Position numbers and translations under genes: made by a program. The notes below the pieces were generated by a model. The model did no database searches. It had not been told where the DNA came from and worked only from the letters and a program-made list of their open reading frames with translations. A stretch of 41,853 bases of DNA from NCBI RefSeq assembly GCF_004793545.1, contig NZ_SRYA01000043.1, positions 1 through 41,853 of the forward strand. Reading direction: 5' to 3'. Shown piece after piece: positions 24,550 to 32,685 of this stretch (the first letter of the stretch is position 1; each line of letters opens with the position of its first letter). Source of the DNA: Petralouisia muris. GTDB lineage: Bacteria; Bacillota; Clostridia; Lachnospirales; Lachnospiraceae.

Positions 24550-24576
24550 TGCCAATCGAGCTTGCTCAGATTGGCA
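24550..24576 (+). repeat. Inverted repeat with CCAATC core
   Basis: TGCCAATC (24550-24557) and GATTGGCA (24569-24576) are perfect inverted arms with an inner GAGC/GCTC pairing. There is no T run, so it is not a clear terminator. The CCAATC core recalls the AraC-type elements at 11429 and 15228, here as an inverted pair. Confidence 0.5.
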
Positions 24577-24637
24577 TTTGACGAGAAACTCCATCGAGAC
24601 GCCAGTCGAGATGGGGCAGTAATCCGACCGGCAGCCG

Positions 24638-24681
24638 ATAATAGAAAGTTTGCATTGCGGGCTTTCTATTATATTTTTCTT
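24638..24681 (+). terminator. Leader hairpin before ABC pair 2
   Basis: ATAATAGAAAG (24638-24648) pairs perfectly with CTTTCTATTAT (24662-24672), followed by ATTTTTCTT. It ends the TetR transcript or attenuates entry into the ABC genes. Confidence 0.75.
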
Positions 24682-24686
24682 CGCGG

Positions 24687-24702
24687 GTTAGTAAAAACTA
24701 AC
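24687..24702 (+). promoter_or_regulatory. DtxR-like operator 5
   Basis: GTTAG-TAAAAA-CTAAC, a perfect match to the shared palindrome, 78 bp before the ABC start. It places pair 2 in the same putative metal regulon. Confidence 0.72.
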
Positions 24703-24779
24703 TAATATTTCATAAGGGTAACGGGGAATGACTGCAGCGTTCCCTTTATCATAAAAAAACATACAAGGAGGTCTTACTT

Positions 24780-26555
24780 TTGAAAAAAGAATCCAATTTA
24801 AAGCGGCTCCTTCGGTATGCCGGGGGCTATAAGTACCTGACCATAGCGTCATGGATCTTAAGCGCGCTGAGCGCACTGGTGGCATTGCTCCCGTTTGTGT
24901 ACATCTGGAAAGTCATCAAAGAAGTTTTGGATGCGGCTCCGAATTACGGGGATGTACAGAACCTGTCCCATAACGGATGGATGGCGGTAGTTTTCGCAGT
25001 GGCGGCGATCCTGATTTATATTGCGGCTCTCATATGCTCCCATCTGGCGGCGTTCCGGGTGCAGGCAAATATGCGGATGAGAGCAATGCACCACATCGTG
25101 ACCCTGCCCATGGGCTTTATGGACGGCATCGGCAGCGGAAAAGTCAGGAAGACTGTTTATGAATCCAGCGCAGCAACGGAAACCTATCTTGCCCACCAGC
25201 TCCCCGACAAGGCAAATGCCCTTGCGACACCCGTGGGGCTTATCGTCCTTCTGCTTGTCTTTGACTGGCGGCTGGGGCTTTTGAGCCTTCTGCCGGTTGC
25301 GGCGGCGTTTATCATTATGAGCATTATGACAGGGAAGCGCATGGCGAAAAAGATGGAAGAATACAACAACGCCCTGGGGCAGATGGCGGGTGAGGCGGTG
25401 GAGTATGTAAGGGGCATTTCGGTGGTCAAAACCTTCGGTCAGTCAGTGTTCTCTTTCAGGCGGTTCAAGGAAGCCATCGACAATTATGAGAAATGGGTGA
25501 TTGCCTATACAAAAGACCTGCGTTTCCCCATGATGTGCTACACCACGCTGGTAAACGGGATTTTTGCGGTACTGGTTGCAGCGGCATTGGTGATGGCATC
25601 GGGCGGGGTGACAAACGAGTTTTTACTGAACCTGATATATTACATCATTATCACGCCGATCATTACGCTGACGCTGACAAAAATCATGTATGCCAGCGAG
25701 AATAAGCTGATCGTGGCGGATGCCATGTCCCGCATTGACAGCATCCTGGAAATGGAGCCGCTGCCAGAAACAGATCATCTGAAACATCCGAAGGACAATT
25801 CCGTGGAACTTTCCGGGGTTTCCTTCCGGTATAAGGACGCTGAGAGGAACGCGCTGGAAAATATATCTCTCACGATTAAGCCGGGCGAACACGTTGCTTT
25901 TGTGGGACCGTCAGGCGGAGGAAAGACCACCCTTGCCAGCATCGTGGCAAGGTTCTGGGATGTAAACAGCGGCAGCGTGAAAATCGGCGGTGTCAATGTA
26001 AAAGATATCCCAAAAGAAGAACTGATGGATACGGTATCTTTTGTTTTTCAAGATTCTAAACTTTTGAAAACATCTATCCTGGAAAATGTAAGGATGGCGA
26101 AACCGGACGCTTCCCGCGAAGAAATCCTGAAAGCCCTCCATGACGCGCAATGCGACGATATCCTTGAGAAACTGCCGCAGGGCGTGGATACGGTGGTGGG
26201 TGCAAAAGGCGTGTATCTGTCGGGTGGGGAGCAGCAGCGTATCTCCATTGCGAGGGTAATGCTGAAAAGCGCACCGGTTTTGATACTGGACGAGGCGACC
26301 GCTTTTGCTGACCCGGACAATGAGGCAAAGGTACAGGCGGCGTTTTCTGTGCTTGCAAAGGGAAAGACCGTGCTGATGATCGCCCACAGGCTTTCCACGG
26401 TTACCGGTGCAGACAGGATTGTGGTAATCAAAGACGGGAAGATTGCGGATACAGGCACACACGGTCAGCTTAAGGACCAAGACGGTTTGTACGCCGAAAT
26501 GTGGAGGCAGTACAACAAAGCGGCAAAATGGAAGGTAGGTGTTTCAAATGCATGA
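24780..26555 (+). CDS. ABC transporter subunit, pair 2 (first)
   Basis: 591 residues from TTG 24780, 9 nt after AAGGAGG. Membrane domain about 15-315, opening like the first subunit of pair 3 (LRYAGGYKYLT; LLPFVYIWKVI). ATPase: GPSGGGKTT near 376, LSGGEQQRISIAR near 480, VLILDEATAFADPDNE near 500, AHRLST. The D-loop reads AFAD. It is the heterodimer partner of the next gene (overlap about 8 bp). Importer function of YbtPQ/IrtAB type is inferred from the shared regulation with ECF genes. Confidence 0.88.
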   Translation: MKKESNLKRLLRYAGGYKYLTIASWILSALSALVALLPFVYIWKVIKEVLDAAPNYGDVQNLSHNGWMAVVFAVAAILIYIAALICSHLAAFRVQANMRMRAMHHIVTLPMGFMDGIGSGKVRKTVYESSAATETYLAHQLPDKANALATPVGLIVLLLVFDWRLGLLSLLPVAAAFIIMSIMTGKRMAKKMEEYNNALGQMAGEAVEYVRGISVVKTFGQSVFSFRRFKEAIDNYEKWVIAYTKDLRFPMMCYTTLVNGIFAVLVAAALVMASGGVTNEFLLNLIYYIIITPIITLTLTKIMYASENKLIVADAMSRIDSILEMEPLPETDHLKHPKDNSVELSGVSFRYKDAERNALENISLTIKPGEHVAFVGPSGGGKTTLASIVARFWDVNSGSVKIGGVNVKDIPKEELMDTVSFVFQDSKLLKTSILENVRMAKPDASREEILKALHDAQCDDILEKLPQGVDTVVGAKGVYLSGGEQQRISIARVMLKSAPVLILDEATAFADPDNEAKVQAAFSVLAKGKTVLMIAHRLSTVTGADRIVVIKDGKIADTGTHGQLKDQDGLYAEMWRQYNKAAKWKVGVSNA

Positions 26556-28284
26556 AAAGTTAAAGCACACGTTTGCCCTGTCTGACAAGGGCGCAAAGGA
26601 CATGGTAAAGGCATTTTTCGCCTGCATCCTGCATAATCTTTCCCTGATGGTTCCGGTGGTGCTGTTATATAACCTCATCGGTGACCTGCTGGATGGGGGC
26701 ATCCCGGAGGGGAAAAGTACATTTTACATCGCAGGTCTGGTCATTGCCCTCGGACTCATTATGCTGACATATTATATCCAGTACAACGCCACCTTTTTCG
26801 CCACCTATGTGGAGAGCGGTGTGCGCAGGCTTTCCCTTGCGGAGAAGCTGCGGAAGATCCCCCTGTCCTTTTTCGGAAAAAAAAATCTGTCCGACCTGAC
26901 AACGGTTCTAATGTCGGACTGTGCGACATTAGAGGGCGGATTATCCCATTGGGTGTCGGAATTTATAGGCTCGCTTATTTCCACCCTTTTGATTGCGGCA
27001 GGGCTCTTTATCTTCGACTGGCGCATGGCGCTCGCCTCCCTGTGGGTGCTGCCTGTCTCCTTCGGAATTATACTGGCATCGGCGGGAGTCATGCGCAGCA
27101 GGCAGGAAAAGGTAAACGAGGTGTCCATTGCGTGTTCGGACGGCATACAGGAATGCCTGGAAACGCTGCGCGACCTGAAAGCAAATAATGCGGAGGAGGG
27201 GTACCTGAAAGGGCTGGACAGAAAAATAAAGGATGTGGAGAAGTATACGGTGATTGGTGAACTTACCAATGCGGTATTCCATACCTGCGGGCGCATGGTG
27301 CTTAAAGTAGGCATCGCTACGACTGTGCTGGCGGGAGGCGCGTTGTTAGCAGACGGTAAAATTACCCTGCTTACGTTCTTTGCCTTTATGATCCTGGTTT
27401 CCCGTGTATATGACCCGCTGATCGCCGCATTGGATAACCTGAGTGCAATTATCATGATAAGGAATATCCAGTGCAGGAGGATGGATGAAATTTTGAGCCA
27501 CCCGGAACAGGAAGGCGCAGAGAAGCTGACAAACAGAGGATATGACATTGCCTTTGACCATGTTGGGTTTTCCTATAACAGCGGGGAAACAGTATTGAAG
27601 GATGTGTCCTTTACCGCAAAGCAGGGGCAGGTCACTGCTCTGGTCGGGCCTTCCGGCGGCGGAAAGACGACGGTTTCCCGCCTTGCCTCAAGGTTCTGGG
27701 ATATCCAGAAGGGGAGGATCACGGTAGGCGGTATGGATATATCGAAAATTGACCCGGAATCGCTGATGTCCCTGTATTCCATCGTGTTCCAGGATGTGAC
27801 GCTGTTTAACAATACGGTCATGGAGAATATCCGCCTGGGGCGAAAAGATGCGACCGATACGGAGGTGATTGAGGCGGCGAGGCTTGCCAACGTGGACGAA
27901 TTTGCGGAGAAGCTCCCGGACAAGTGGAATACACTGATTGGTGAGAACGGCTGCGAGCTGTCAGGCGGGGAACGCCAGCGTATCTCGATTGCCAGGGCGT
28001 TTCTGAAGAATGCCCCGATCATCCTGCTGGACGAGGCGACGGCAAGCCTTGACGTGGAAAATGAGACGTTGATTCAGGAATCGTTGTCAAGGCTGATTGA
28101 GAATAAGACGGTTATGATTATTGCCCATCGTATGCGTACCGTTGCCGGGGCGGATCAGATTGTCGTCCTTTCGGAAGGCACAGTGGCGGAGCAGGGCAGT
28201 TCCGATACGCTCTTGAAAAAGGATGGCATCTATGCCCGCATGGTGAAGCTCCAGACGCAGAGCCAGAATTGGGCGATGGAATAA
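26548..28284 (+). CDS. ABC transporter subunit, pair 2 (second)
   Basis: 578 residues from ATG 26548; an in-frame GTG at 26539 is a weaker choice. It opens KLKHTFALSDKGAKDMVKAF, closely like the second subunit of pair 3. Membrane domain about 15-300. ATPase: GPSGGGKTT near 367, LSGGERQRISIAR near 470, IILLDEATASLDVENE near 490, AHRMRT. The catalytic site segments are canonical, so this subunit probably carries the main ATP-hydrolysing half. No regulator follows directly; a hairpin ends the operon at 28336. Confidence 0.88.
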   Translation: MHEKLKHTFALSDKGAKDMVKAFFACILHNLSLMVPVVLLYNLIGDLLDGGIPEGKSTFYIAGLVIALGLIMLTYYIQYNATFFATYVESGVRRLSLAEKLRKIPLSFFGKKNLSDLTTVLMSDCATLEGGLSHWVSEFIGSLISTLLIAAGLFIFDWRMALASLWVLPVSFGIILASAGVMRSRQEKVNEVSIACSDGIQECLETLRDLKANNAEEGYLKGLDRKIKDVEKYTVIGELTNAVFHTCGRMVLKVGIATTVLAGGALLADGKITLLTFFAFMILVSRVYDPLIAALDNLSAIIMIRNIQCRRMDEILSHPEQEGAEKLTNRGYDIAFDHVGFSYNSGETVLKDVSFTAKQGQVTALVGPSGGGKTTVSRLASRFWDIQKGRITVGGMDISKIDPESLMSLYSIVFQDVTLFNNTVMENIRLGRKDATDTEVIEAARLANVDEFAEKLPDKWNTLIGENGCELSGGERQRISIARAFLKNAPIILLDEATASLDVENETLIQESLSRLIENKTVMIIAHRMRTVAGADQIVVLSEGTVAEQGSSDTLLKKDGIYARMVKLQTQSQNWAME

Positions 28285-28335
28285 GAAGGGCATTTAGTTT
28301 GTATTTAGAAATGAAACGGAGATAAAGGTATAGGG

Positions 28336-28375
28336 AATACCCTCCACAGCTTACTCATAGGTGCTGGAGGGTATT
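28336..28375 (+). terminator. Hairpin after ABC pair 2
   Basis: AATACCCTCCA (28336-28346) and TGGAGGGTATT (28365-28375) are perfect 11-bp arms with an 18-nt loop. The T run is weak, so termination may be incomplete. The rest of 28285-28473 is AT-rich and shows no gene. Confidence 0.6.
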
Positions 28376-28473
28376 ATTCCGCAAAAATGATGCGGAGTAT
28401 AGTAAAGACGGTGTGACTACATAAAGCCTCTATTATTTTTAAGGAGTATTATCAGTGATGCTTTCCCACACAC

Positions 28474-28502
28474 TTGACAAAGCGTTTTAATTTGCTTATA
28501 CT
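28474..28502 (+). promoter_or_regulatory. Promoter of the cluster 2 AraC gene
   Basis: TTGACA (28474-28479), 17-nt spacer, TATACT (28497-28502). A consensus -35 and no GTGTCC-type element suggest control by the DtxR-like operator alone. Confidence 0.87.
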
Positions 28503-28509
28503 TATAATG

Positions 28510-28525
28510 GTTAGATATAACTAAC
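28510..28525 (+). promoter_or_regulatory. DtxR-like operator 6
   Basis: GTTAG-ATATAA-CTAAC, a perfect match, 8 nt after the -10 box and so over the start point. This is the cleanest repressor geometry in the window. Confidence 0.8.
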
Positions 28526-28546
28526 TACAAGCAAGGAGGAGATTCT

Positions 28547-29593
28547 ATGAATAGCACATATGAAATGGCAGCTATGGTTTTAGCCGGTTCAACCCTAAGC
28601 GATAATATTATACAAACAAAGAAGAATGATTCTTTTCATGGAATTGATTTATATGGTACAGCGCTTATAACCCAAAAATCTACATCTGCGTGTACAAAGT
28701 TTCAGTTTGAAAATGAAACGGGGACGGGAGAAATTACCTGTTATTCGGTCTTTGCAGGAATAGAACTTTTTTACAACGATATGCATACAGCGTACTGTAA
28801 CCAGAAACAGTCTACGGCAAAAAACATAATTGAAATAAATCATTGTCGTGAAGGGCGGTATGAGTGTAGTTTTGGTGAAAACAGTTGTTGCTATATGGCA
28901 CAGGGGGATTTGGCGATTGGTTCGCTGACGCGTAAAAAATCGTATTCATCATTCCCGTTGAACCATTATCATGGGATTACTGTTGTTATTAATTTGGATG
29001 AGATAATACCAGAGATTCGTTCCATTATGGAAATGTTGGGTATTGACTTAGAGAAAATTCATACATATATTTGTGAAGAAAACCGCTGTTGTATTATGCG
29101 GGCAAATCCGTCAGTGGAACATATTTTTTCAGAAATGTACCATGTCAGAGAGAAGCGAAAAGCAGGCTATATGAAAGTTAAAATATTAGAACTGCTGCTT
29201 TTTTTAAGTGACCTTGATGCGGAAGAAGAAGTGGTACAGACAGATTATTATAGTAGCAGCCAGGTTAAATTGATTAAAGAAATTGCTGCATTTATCACGA
29301 CTGACTTGACATCGCATTTTACTATTGAACAGTTGGCACAGAGATTTCACATATCGCCTACTGCTCTGAAAAGGTGTTTTCGCGGGGTGTACGGTTCTTC
29401 CATTTATGCATATCTTCGGACATATCGGTTACAAGTGGCAGAACGGATGCTGAAAGAGTCAGTCTTGTCGATTACAGAGATTGCTGCAAAAATAGGATAT
29501 GAGAATCCAAATAAATTCACGTCTGCATTTAAGAGTGTTTATGGTATTCCACCTACCGCTTTGAGAAAGAGTGTCCAAATGGATAGGAATTGA
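28547..29593 (+). CDS. AraC-family regulator, cluster 2
   Basis: 348 residues, ATG after CAAGGAGGA. The sensor half shares with the cluster 1 AraC the segments FQFENETGTGEIT, EINHCREGRYEC, and FPLNHYHGITV. The C-terminal domain has LTSHFTIEQLAQRFHISPTA and LSITEIAAKIGYENPNKFTSAF, ending GIPPTALRK. It is about 30 residues longer at the N-terminus than its paralogue and much lower in GC, pointing to a separate origin. It has its own promoter, and probably activates the ECF and ABC operons that follow through elements at 29571 and 32511. Confidence 0.9.
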   Translation: MNSTYEMAAMVLAGSTLSDNIIQTKKNDSFHGIDLYGTALITQKSTSACTKFQFENETGTGEITCYSVFAGIELFYNDMHTAYCNQKQSTAKNIIEINHCREGRYECSFGENSCCYMAQGDLAIGSLTRKKSYSSFPLNHYHGITVVINLDEIIPEIRSIMEMLGIDLEKIHTYICEENRCCIMRANPSVEHIFSEMYHVREKRKAGYMKVKILELLLFLSDLDAEEEVVQTDYYSSSQVKLIKEIAAFITTDLTSHFTIEQLAQRFHISPTALKRCFRGVYGSSIYAYLRTYRLQVAERMLKESVLSITEIAAKIGYENPNKFTSAFKSVYGIPPTALRKSVQMDRN

Positions 29594-29638
29594 ACTTTTT
29601 GGAGTGGCGAAAAAGTCTGATTTGCTCTAAAATATCCT
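29571..29638 (+). promoter_or_regulatory. AraC-type activated promoter of ECF operon 2
   Basis: GTGTCCAAATGGATAG (29571-29586) and TTTGGAGTGGCGAAAA (29599-29614) closely match the arrangement at 32511. Possible -10 boxes are TAAAAT (29628) or TATCCT (29633), 53 or 58 nt after the CCAAAT core. The left part overlaps the end of the AraC gene. Confidence 0.52.
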
Positions 29639-29649
29639 CTGTCAGAAAA

Positions 29650-29682
29650 AAGCAGGAAACAGCTTACCTGGCTTATTTTTTG
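29650..29682 (+). terminator. Leader hairpin before ECF operon 2
   Basis: AAGCAGG (29650-29656) pairs with CCTGGCTT (29667-29674) with one bulged G, followed by A and six T. Confidence 0.65.
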
Positions 29683-29690
29683 GTCCATAG

Positions 29691-29706
29691 GTTAGAATTG
29701 GCTAAC
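29691..29706 (+). promoter_or_regulatory. DtxR-like operator 7
   Basis: GTTAG-AATTGG-CTAAC, a perfect match, 30 bp before the S-component start. Confidence 0.75.
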
Positions 29707-29736
29707 TACTGTAAGACAAAAAGGAGGATTTCCGAA

Positions 29737-30342
29737 ATGGAAAAAGAAAAATCAGTATCCACAAAGTTTTCTGTCAAAGATGCGGCAACCATAGGCATTT
29801 TCTGTGCCATTATGTTTGTTGTGTTTATGGCGTATTCTATGCTTACCGGCGCTTCTCTGTTTTATTCTATGATTTTCAATGCTGCTGGCGCCGGTTTCAT
29901 ACTTGCCCCGTTTTATGTTTATATGAGTATGAAAGTTGGCAAACACGGCCCTGCGCTGGTTTATAACATTATGTGGGCTGTCATTGCCGGTTTGATGATG
30001 GGGCCTTTTATGATTCCATGGTTTTTAGGCGGTGGCATTATCGCCGAGCTTTCCATGTGGGGAAAGGACAGCTACCACGACATTAAAAGAGTTTCTGTTT
30101 CGTGGGTTATTACGGCACTTGTCCGGGCTGCGCATGGTATGTCGGAGATATGGTTCTTTAAGGATGCGTTTCTTGCTACCGGCGTCAGCGAGGAACAGGT
30201 TCAGATTCAAACCCAGTATTATACCGACCCCAAGTGGGTACTGTTGAGTTTGGTGGCTACTGCTGTTCTTGCTGTTTTAGGCTGTATGATCAGCAATAAG
30301 CTGATCGTAAAACATTTCAGAAAGAGTGGGGCAATCAGATAA
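29737..30342 (+). CDS. ECF transporter S component, cluster 2
   Basis: 201 residues from ATG 29737, after AAAGGAGG; the longer upstream frame runs through operator and promoter. The length is identical to the cluster 1 S component and the opening is shared (KDAATIGIFCAIMFVVFMAY). About six membrane helices and a basic tail (LIVKHFRKSGAIR). The middle differs (LTGASLFYSMIFNAAGAG; EIWFFKDAF), so ligand specificity may differ. It gives substrate recognition to the T and A proteins encoded next. Confidence 0.8.
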   Translation: MEKEKSVSTKFSVKDAATIGIFCAIMFVVFMAYSMLTGASLFYSMIFNAAGAGFILAPFYVYMSMKVGKHGPALVYNIMWAVIAGLMMGPFMIPWFLGGGIIAELSMWGKDSYHDIKRVSVSWVITALVRAAHGMSEIWFFKDAFLATGVSEEQVQIQTQYYTDPKWVLLSLVATAVLAVLGCMISNKLIVKHFRKSGAIR

Positions 30343-30346
30343 GACT

Positions 30347-31027
30347 ATGGGCATAAAATTTGACTTCAGAACGAAACTGCTTGTCATAGTCCTCATGATG
30401 TCGCTTGTGGCAGTGCTCACAAGCGACATTTTGATATATACACTGTTAGGGCTTCTGTGCATATATCTATTGATTCAGGGATTTTACAGGCAGACAGTAA
30501 AATATTTTGTTGTGTGCTGTGTGTTTATCGTACTCCGCCTGTATTCAGATGGAAATGGGGTTACATTTCTGATGCCGGAAATGTTTCTGTTTATGATACT
30601 TCGTATTTTGATGATGGTTATGGCTGCACAGCCCGTTTTAGGTATGCCTCCGGGGGAAGTGGTGGCTGTATTTAAGAAAATCCATGCCCCGAACGGGATT
30701 GCGTTGCCCGTCACATTTACGCTGCGCTTTTTTCCGACGATACGAAGTGAATTTTCCGATGTGTTTGCTTCCCTGCGCCTGCGGAAATTGTTGTCATGGA
30801 GGCATCCGCTGGACGCTATGGAGTACATTGTAACACCGGTAATCTTCCGTTCTTCCAGAATTGCGGAGGAGCTGGCGGCATCTGCGGAAAGCAGGGGGAT
30901 TTCCAATCCGGGAGTCCATAGCTGCCGAAGAAAGCTTTTATTCCGAAAAAGAGACTGGATCATGTGTGTGGCGGCCATTGCTGTCACGGTTATGTATTTT
31001 GTTTTGGAGAGGACGGTGGCAGTATGA
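30347..31027 (+). CDS. ECF transporter T component, cluster 2
   Basis: 226 residues from ATG 30347, 4 bp after the S stop; the ribosome site is weak, so translation is probably coupled. It opens GIKFDFRTKLLVIVLMMS, parallel to cluster 1, with about five helices. The coupling region shows LRLRKLLSWRHPLDAM and AASAESRGISNP, where SRG takes the place of the ARG-type motif (TRG in cluster 1). It overlaps the ATPase start by 4 bp. Membrane scaffold of the second ECF importer. Confidence 0.85.
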   Translation: MGIKFDFRTKLLVIVLMMSLVAVLTSDILIYTLLGLLCIYLLIQGFYRQTVKYFVVCCVFIVLRLYSDGNGVTFLMPEMFLFMILRILMMVMAAQPVLGMPPGEVVAVFKKIHAPNGIALPVTFTLRFFPTIRSEFSDVFASLRLRKLLSWRHPLDAMEYIVTPVIFRSSRIAEELAASAESRGISNPGVHSCRRKLLFRKRDWIMCVAAIAVTVMYFVLERTVAV

Positions 31028-32505
31028 GCGGGTATGAGAAGCGGCAGACCGTGGTCTCTTTTGAAAATGTTTCTTTTCAGTATCCGGGCGCAAAAGGCTC
31101 CAGCGTAAAGGACATCAATCTGGACATTAAATCCGGTGAATTTGTTGTTTTGACAGGGGGCAGCGGTTGCGGCAAGACAACAATCACCCGTATCATCAAC
31201 GGACTGGCGGAAAAGTTTTATGAGGGAACATTGACCGGCAAGACATCTTTGCTGGGATGTCCTATTTCTGATTATCCAGTCTATGAGATCGGAAAACTTG
31301 TCGGTTCGATTTTTCAAGACCCGCGCAGCCAGTTTTTTGCCAGCATTACAGAGGATGAAGTTGCTTTTGGCTGCGAAAATTACGGTGTGCCTTTTGAAGA
31401 GTTGGAAACCAGAGTTGCGGAAGCAGTCAGGGGGATCAACGGCGAAATGCTGTTGGGAAAAGAGATTTACCCTATGTCCAGCGGAGAAAAACAGAAAATC
31501 GCAGTAGCTTCTGTGAGTGCGGTGAATCCTAAGATTTATGTCTTTGACGAGCCATCCGCCAATCTCGATATGTTTTCGGTAGAAGCATTGAAAGGGCTGA
31601 TGGGGAAGCTGAAAGAAGAAGGGCATACGGTTTTGGTGGCTGAACACCGTTTATACTATCTCACTGATCTGGCAGACCGTTTTCTCTATATGGAAAATGG
31701 GCGGCTGGAAAAGGAGTGGTCGTCAGAGGAACTGCTGCAATTACCAGAGCAGGAGCGAAAGACAATCGGGATACGCATTGCGGATTTGCATAAGATTGAG
31801 ACGGCAATTCCTGAGAAAGCGGAACAGTCAGAAATTTTGTTTGTCTGCGCCCTCTCTTTTGCCTATCGCAGAAAGCCTGTTTTTGAAAACCTGTCATTCA
31901 AGGCATATTCAGGGGATCTGATCGCAGTTATCGGCCACAATGGGGTAGGAAAAACAACGCTGGCAAATATTTTGTGCGGAATCAAAAAGGAAAAATCCGG
32001 GAAGGTGTTATATTGCGGCAGGGAGGTCTCCTGGAAAAGAAGAAGGAATTTTGCCTATTTTGTCACGCAGAATACAGACAGTCAGCTTTTTGGCGACAGT
32101 GTGGCAGAGGAATTGAAGCTGAACAGAAAGAATGCGGAGGACGGGCAGATTGAGGAGCTGCTAAGGCTCTATGGCCTCTATGAATGGTGCGACTTCCATC
32201 CGGCCACTCTTTCCGGAGGGCAGAAGCAGCGCTTGACACTGGCGGTATCGGATTGGATAGATACGCCGGTTTTGATTCTGGACGAGCCGACCAGCGGATT
32301 GGACTTTCAGAATATGCGGAGGATTTCCGACCATTTGAAATCGCTTGCTGAAAAAGGGAAAACTATTCTGATCATTACCCATGACTTTGAATTTGCGGCA
32401 ATGACGTGCAATCGGGCTTTGTATTTTTCAGATAAAAGCCATGTGGAGGATTTCTCTTTACAGGGGAATTTGGATAAATTATATTCTTGCCTAATGGCAC
32501 AATAA
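31024..32505 (+). CDS. ECF double ATPase, cluster 2
   Basis: 493 residues from ATG 31024, overlapping the T stop. Two ATPase domains: GGSGCGKTT, MSSGEKQKIAVA (a variant signature, SSGE for SGGE), IYVFDEPSANLD; and from about residue 275, GHNGVGKTT, LSGGQKQRLTLAV, LILDEPTSGLD. H-loops AEHRLYY and ITHDFEF. The same fused layout as in cluster 1, with lower GC and about 26 more residues. It powers the second S-T pair. There is no AraC gene after it here, because that gene is placed in front. Confidence 0.9.
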   Translation: MSGYEKRQTVVSFENVSFQYPGAKGSSVKDINLDIKSGEFVVLTGGSGCGKTTITRIINGLAEKFYEGTLTGKTSLLGCPISDYPVYEIGKLVGSIFQDPRSQFFASITEDEVAFGCENYGVPFEELETRVAEAVRGINGEMLLGKEIYPMSSGEKQKIAVASVSAVNPKIYVFDEPSANLDMFSVEALKGLMGKLKEEGHTVLVAEHRLYYLTDLADRFLYMENGRLEKEWSSEELLQLPEQERKTIGIRIADLHKIETAIPEKAEQSEILFVCALSFAYRRKPVFENLSFKAYSGDLIAVIGHNGVGKTTLANILCGIKKEKSGKVLYCGREVSWKRRRNFAYFVTQNTDSQLFGDSVAEELKLNRKNAEDGQIEELLRLYGLYEWCDFHPATLSGGQKQRLTLAVSDWIDTPVLILDEPTSGLDFQNMRRISDHLKSLAEKGKTILIITHDFEFAAMTCNRALYFSDKSHVEDFSLQGNLDKLYSCLMAQ

Positions 32506-32510
32506 TTTGG

Positions 32511-32572
32511 GTGTCTGATTGGATAGATATGCGCTGTTTGGAGTGGCAGAAAACAAGAAGGTATTCTATTAT
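32511..32572 (+). promoter_or_regulatory. AraC-type activated promoter of ABC pair 3
   Basis: GTGTCTGATTGGATAG (32511-32526) and TTTGGAGTGGCAGAAAA (32537-32553), with -10 TATTAT (32567-32572). The CTGATT core at 32515 lies 52 nt before the -10, and operator 8 follows 9 nt after it. No -35 consensus. Confidence 0.6.
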
Positions 32573-32574
32573 AT

Positions 32575-32610
32575 CAGGTGAGTTAAACGATACTAACTTA
32601 CCTGCTTTTT
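32575..32610 (+). terminator. Leader terminator hairpin containing operator 8
   Basis: Arms 32575-32585 and 32594-32604 pair over 11 positions with one mismatch, followed by C and five T. As at 15286, the DtxR-like palindrome lies within the hairpin. Confidence 0.65.
32582..32597 (+). promoter_or_regulatory. DtxR-like operator 8 (one mismatch)
   Basis: GTTAA-ACGATA-CTAAC. The left arm differs at one base from the shared palindrome. Confidence 0.62.
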
Positions 32611-32685
32611 GCGCGGGCAATGAGCCAGGCGGGTATATCGTGTAGGCATATGAAGTATGCCAGAAAAAAGAAAGGAGCTTGACTT

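Noticed and set aside
24550-24576. Palindrome after the TetR gene as a Rho-independent terminator
   Set aside because: The stem is good, but it is followed by TTTGACG rather than a T run. The hairpin at 24638 is a better terminator candidate.
30484-31647. Long minus-strand open frame over the cluster 2 ECF genes
   Set aside because: Antisense shadow of well-supported T and ATPase genes; no ribosome site or motif.
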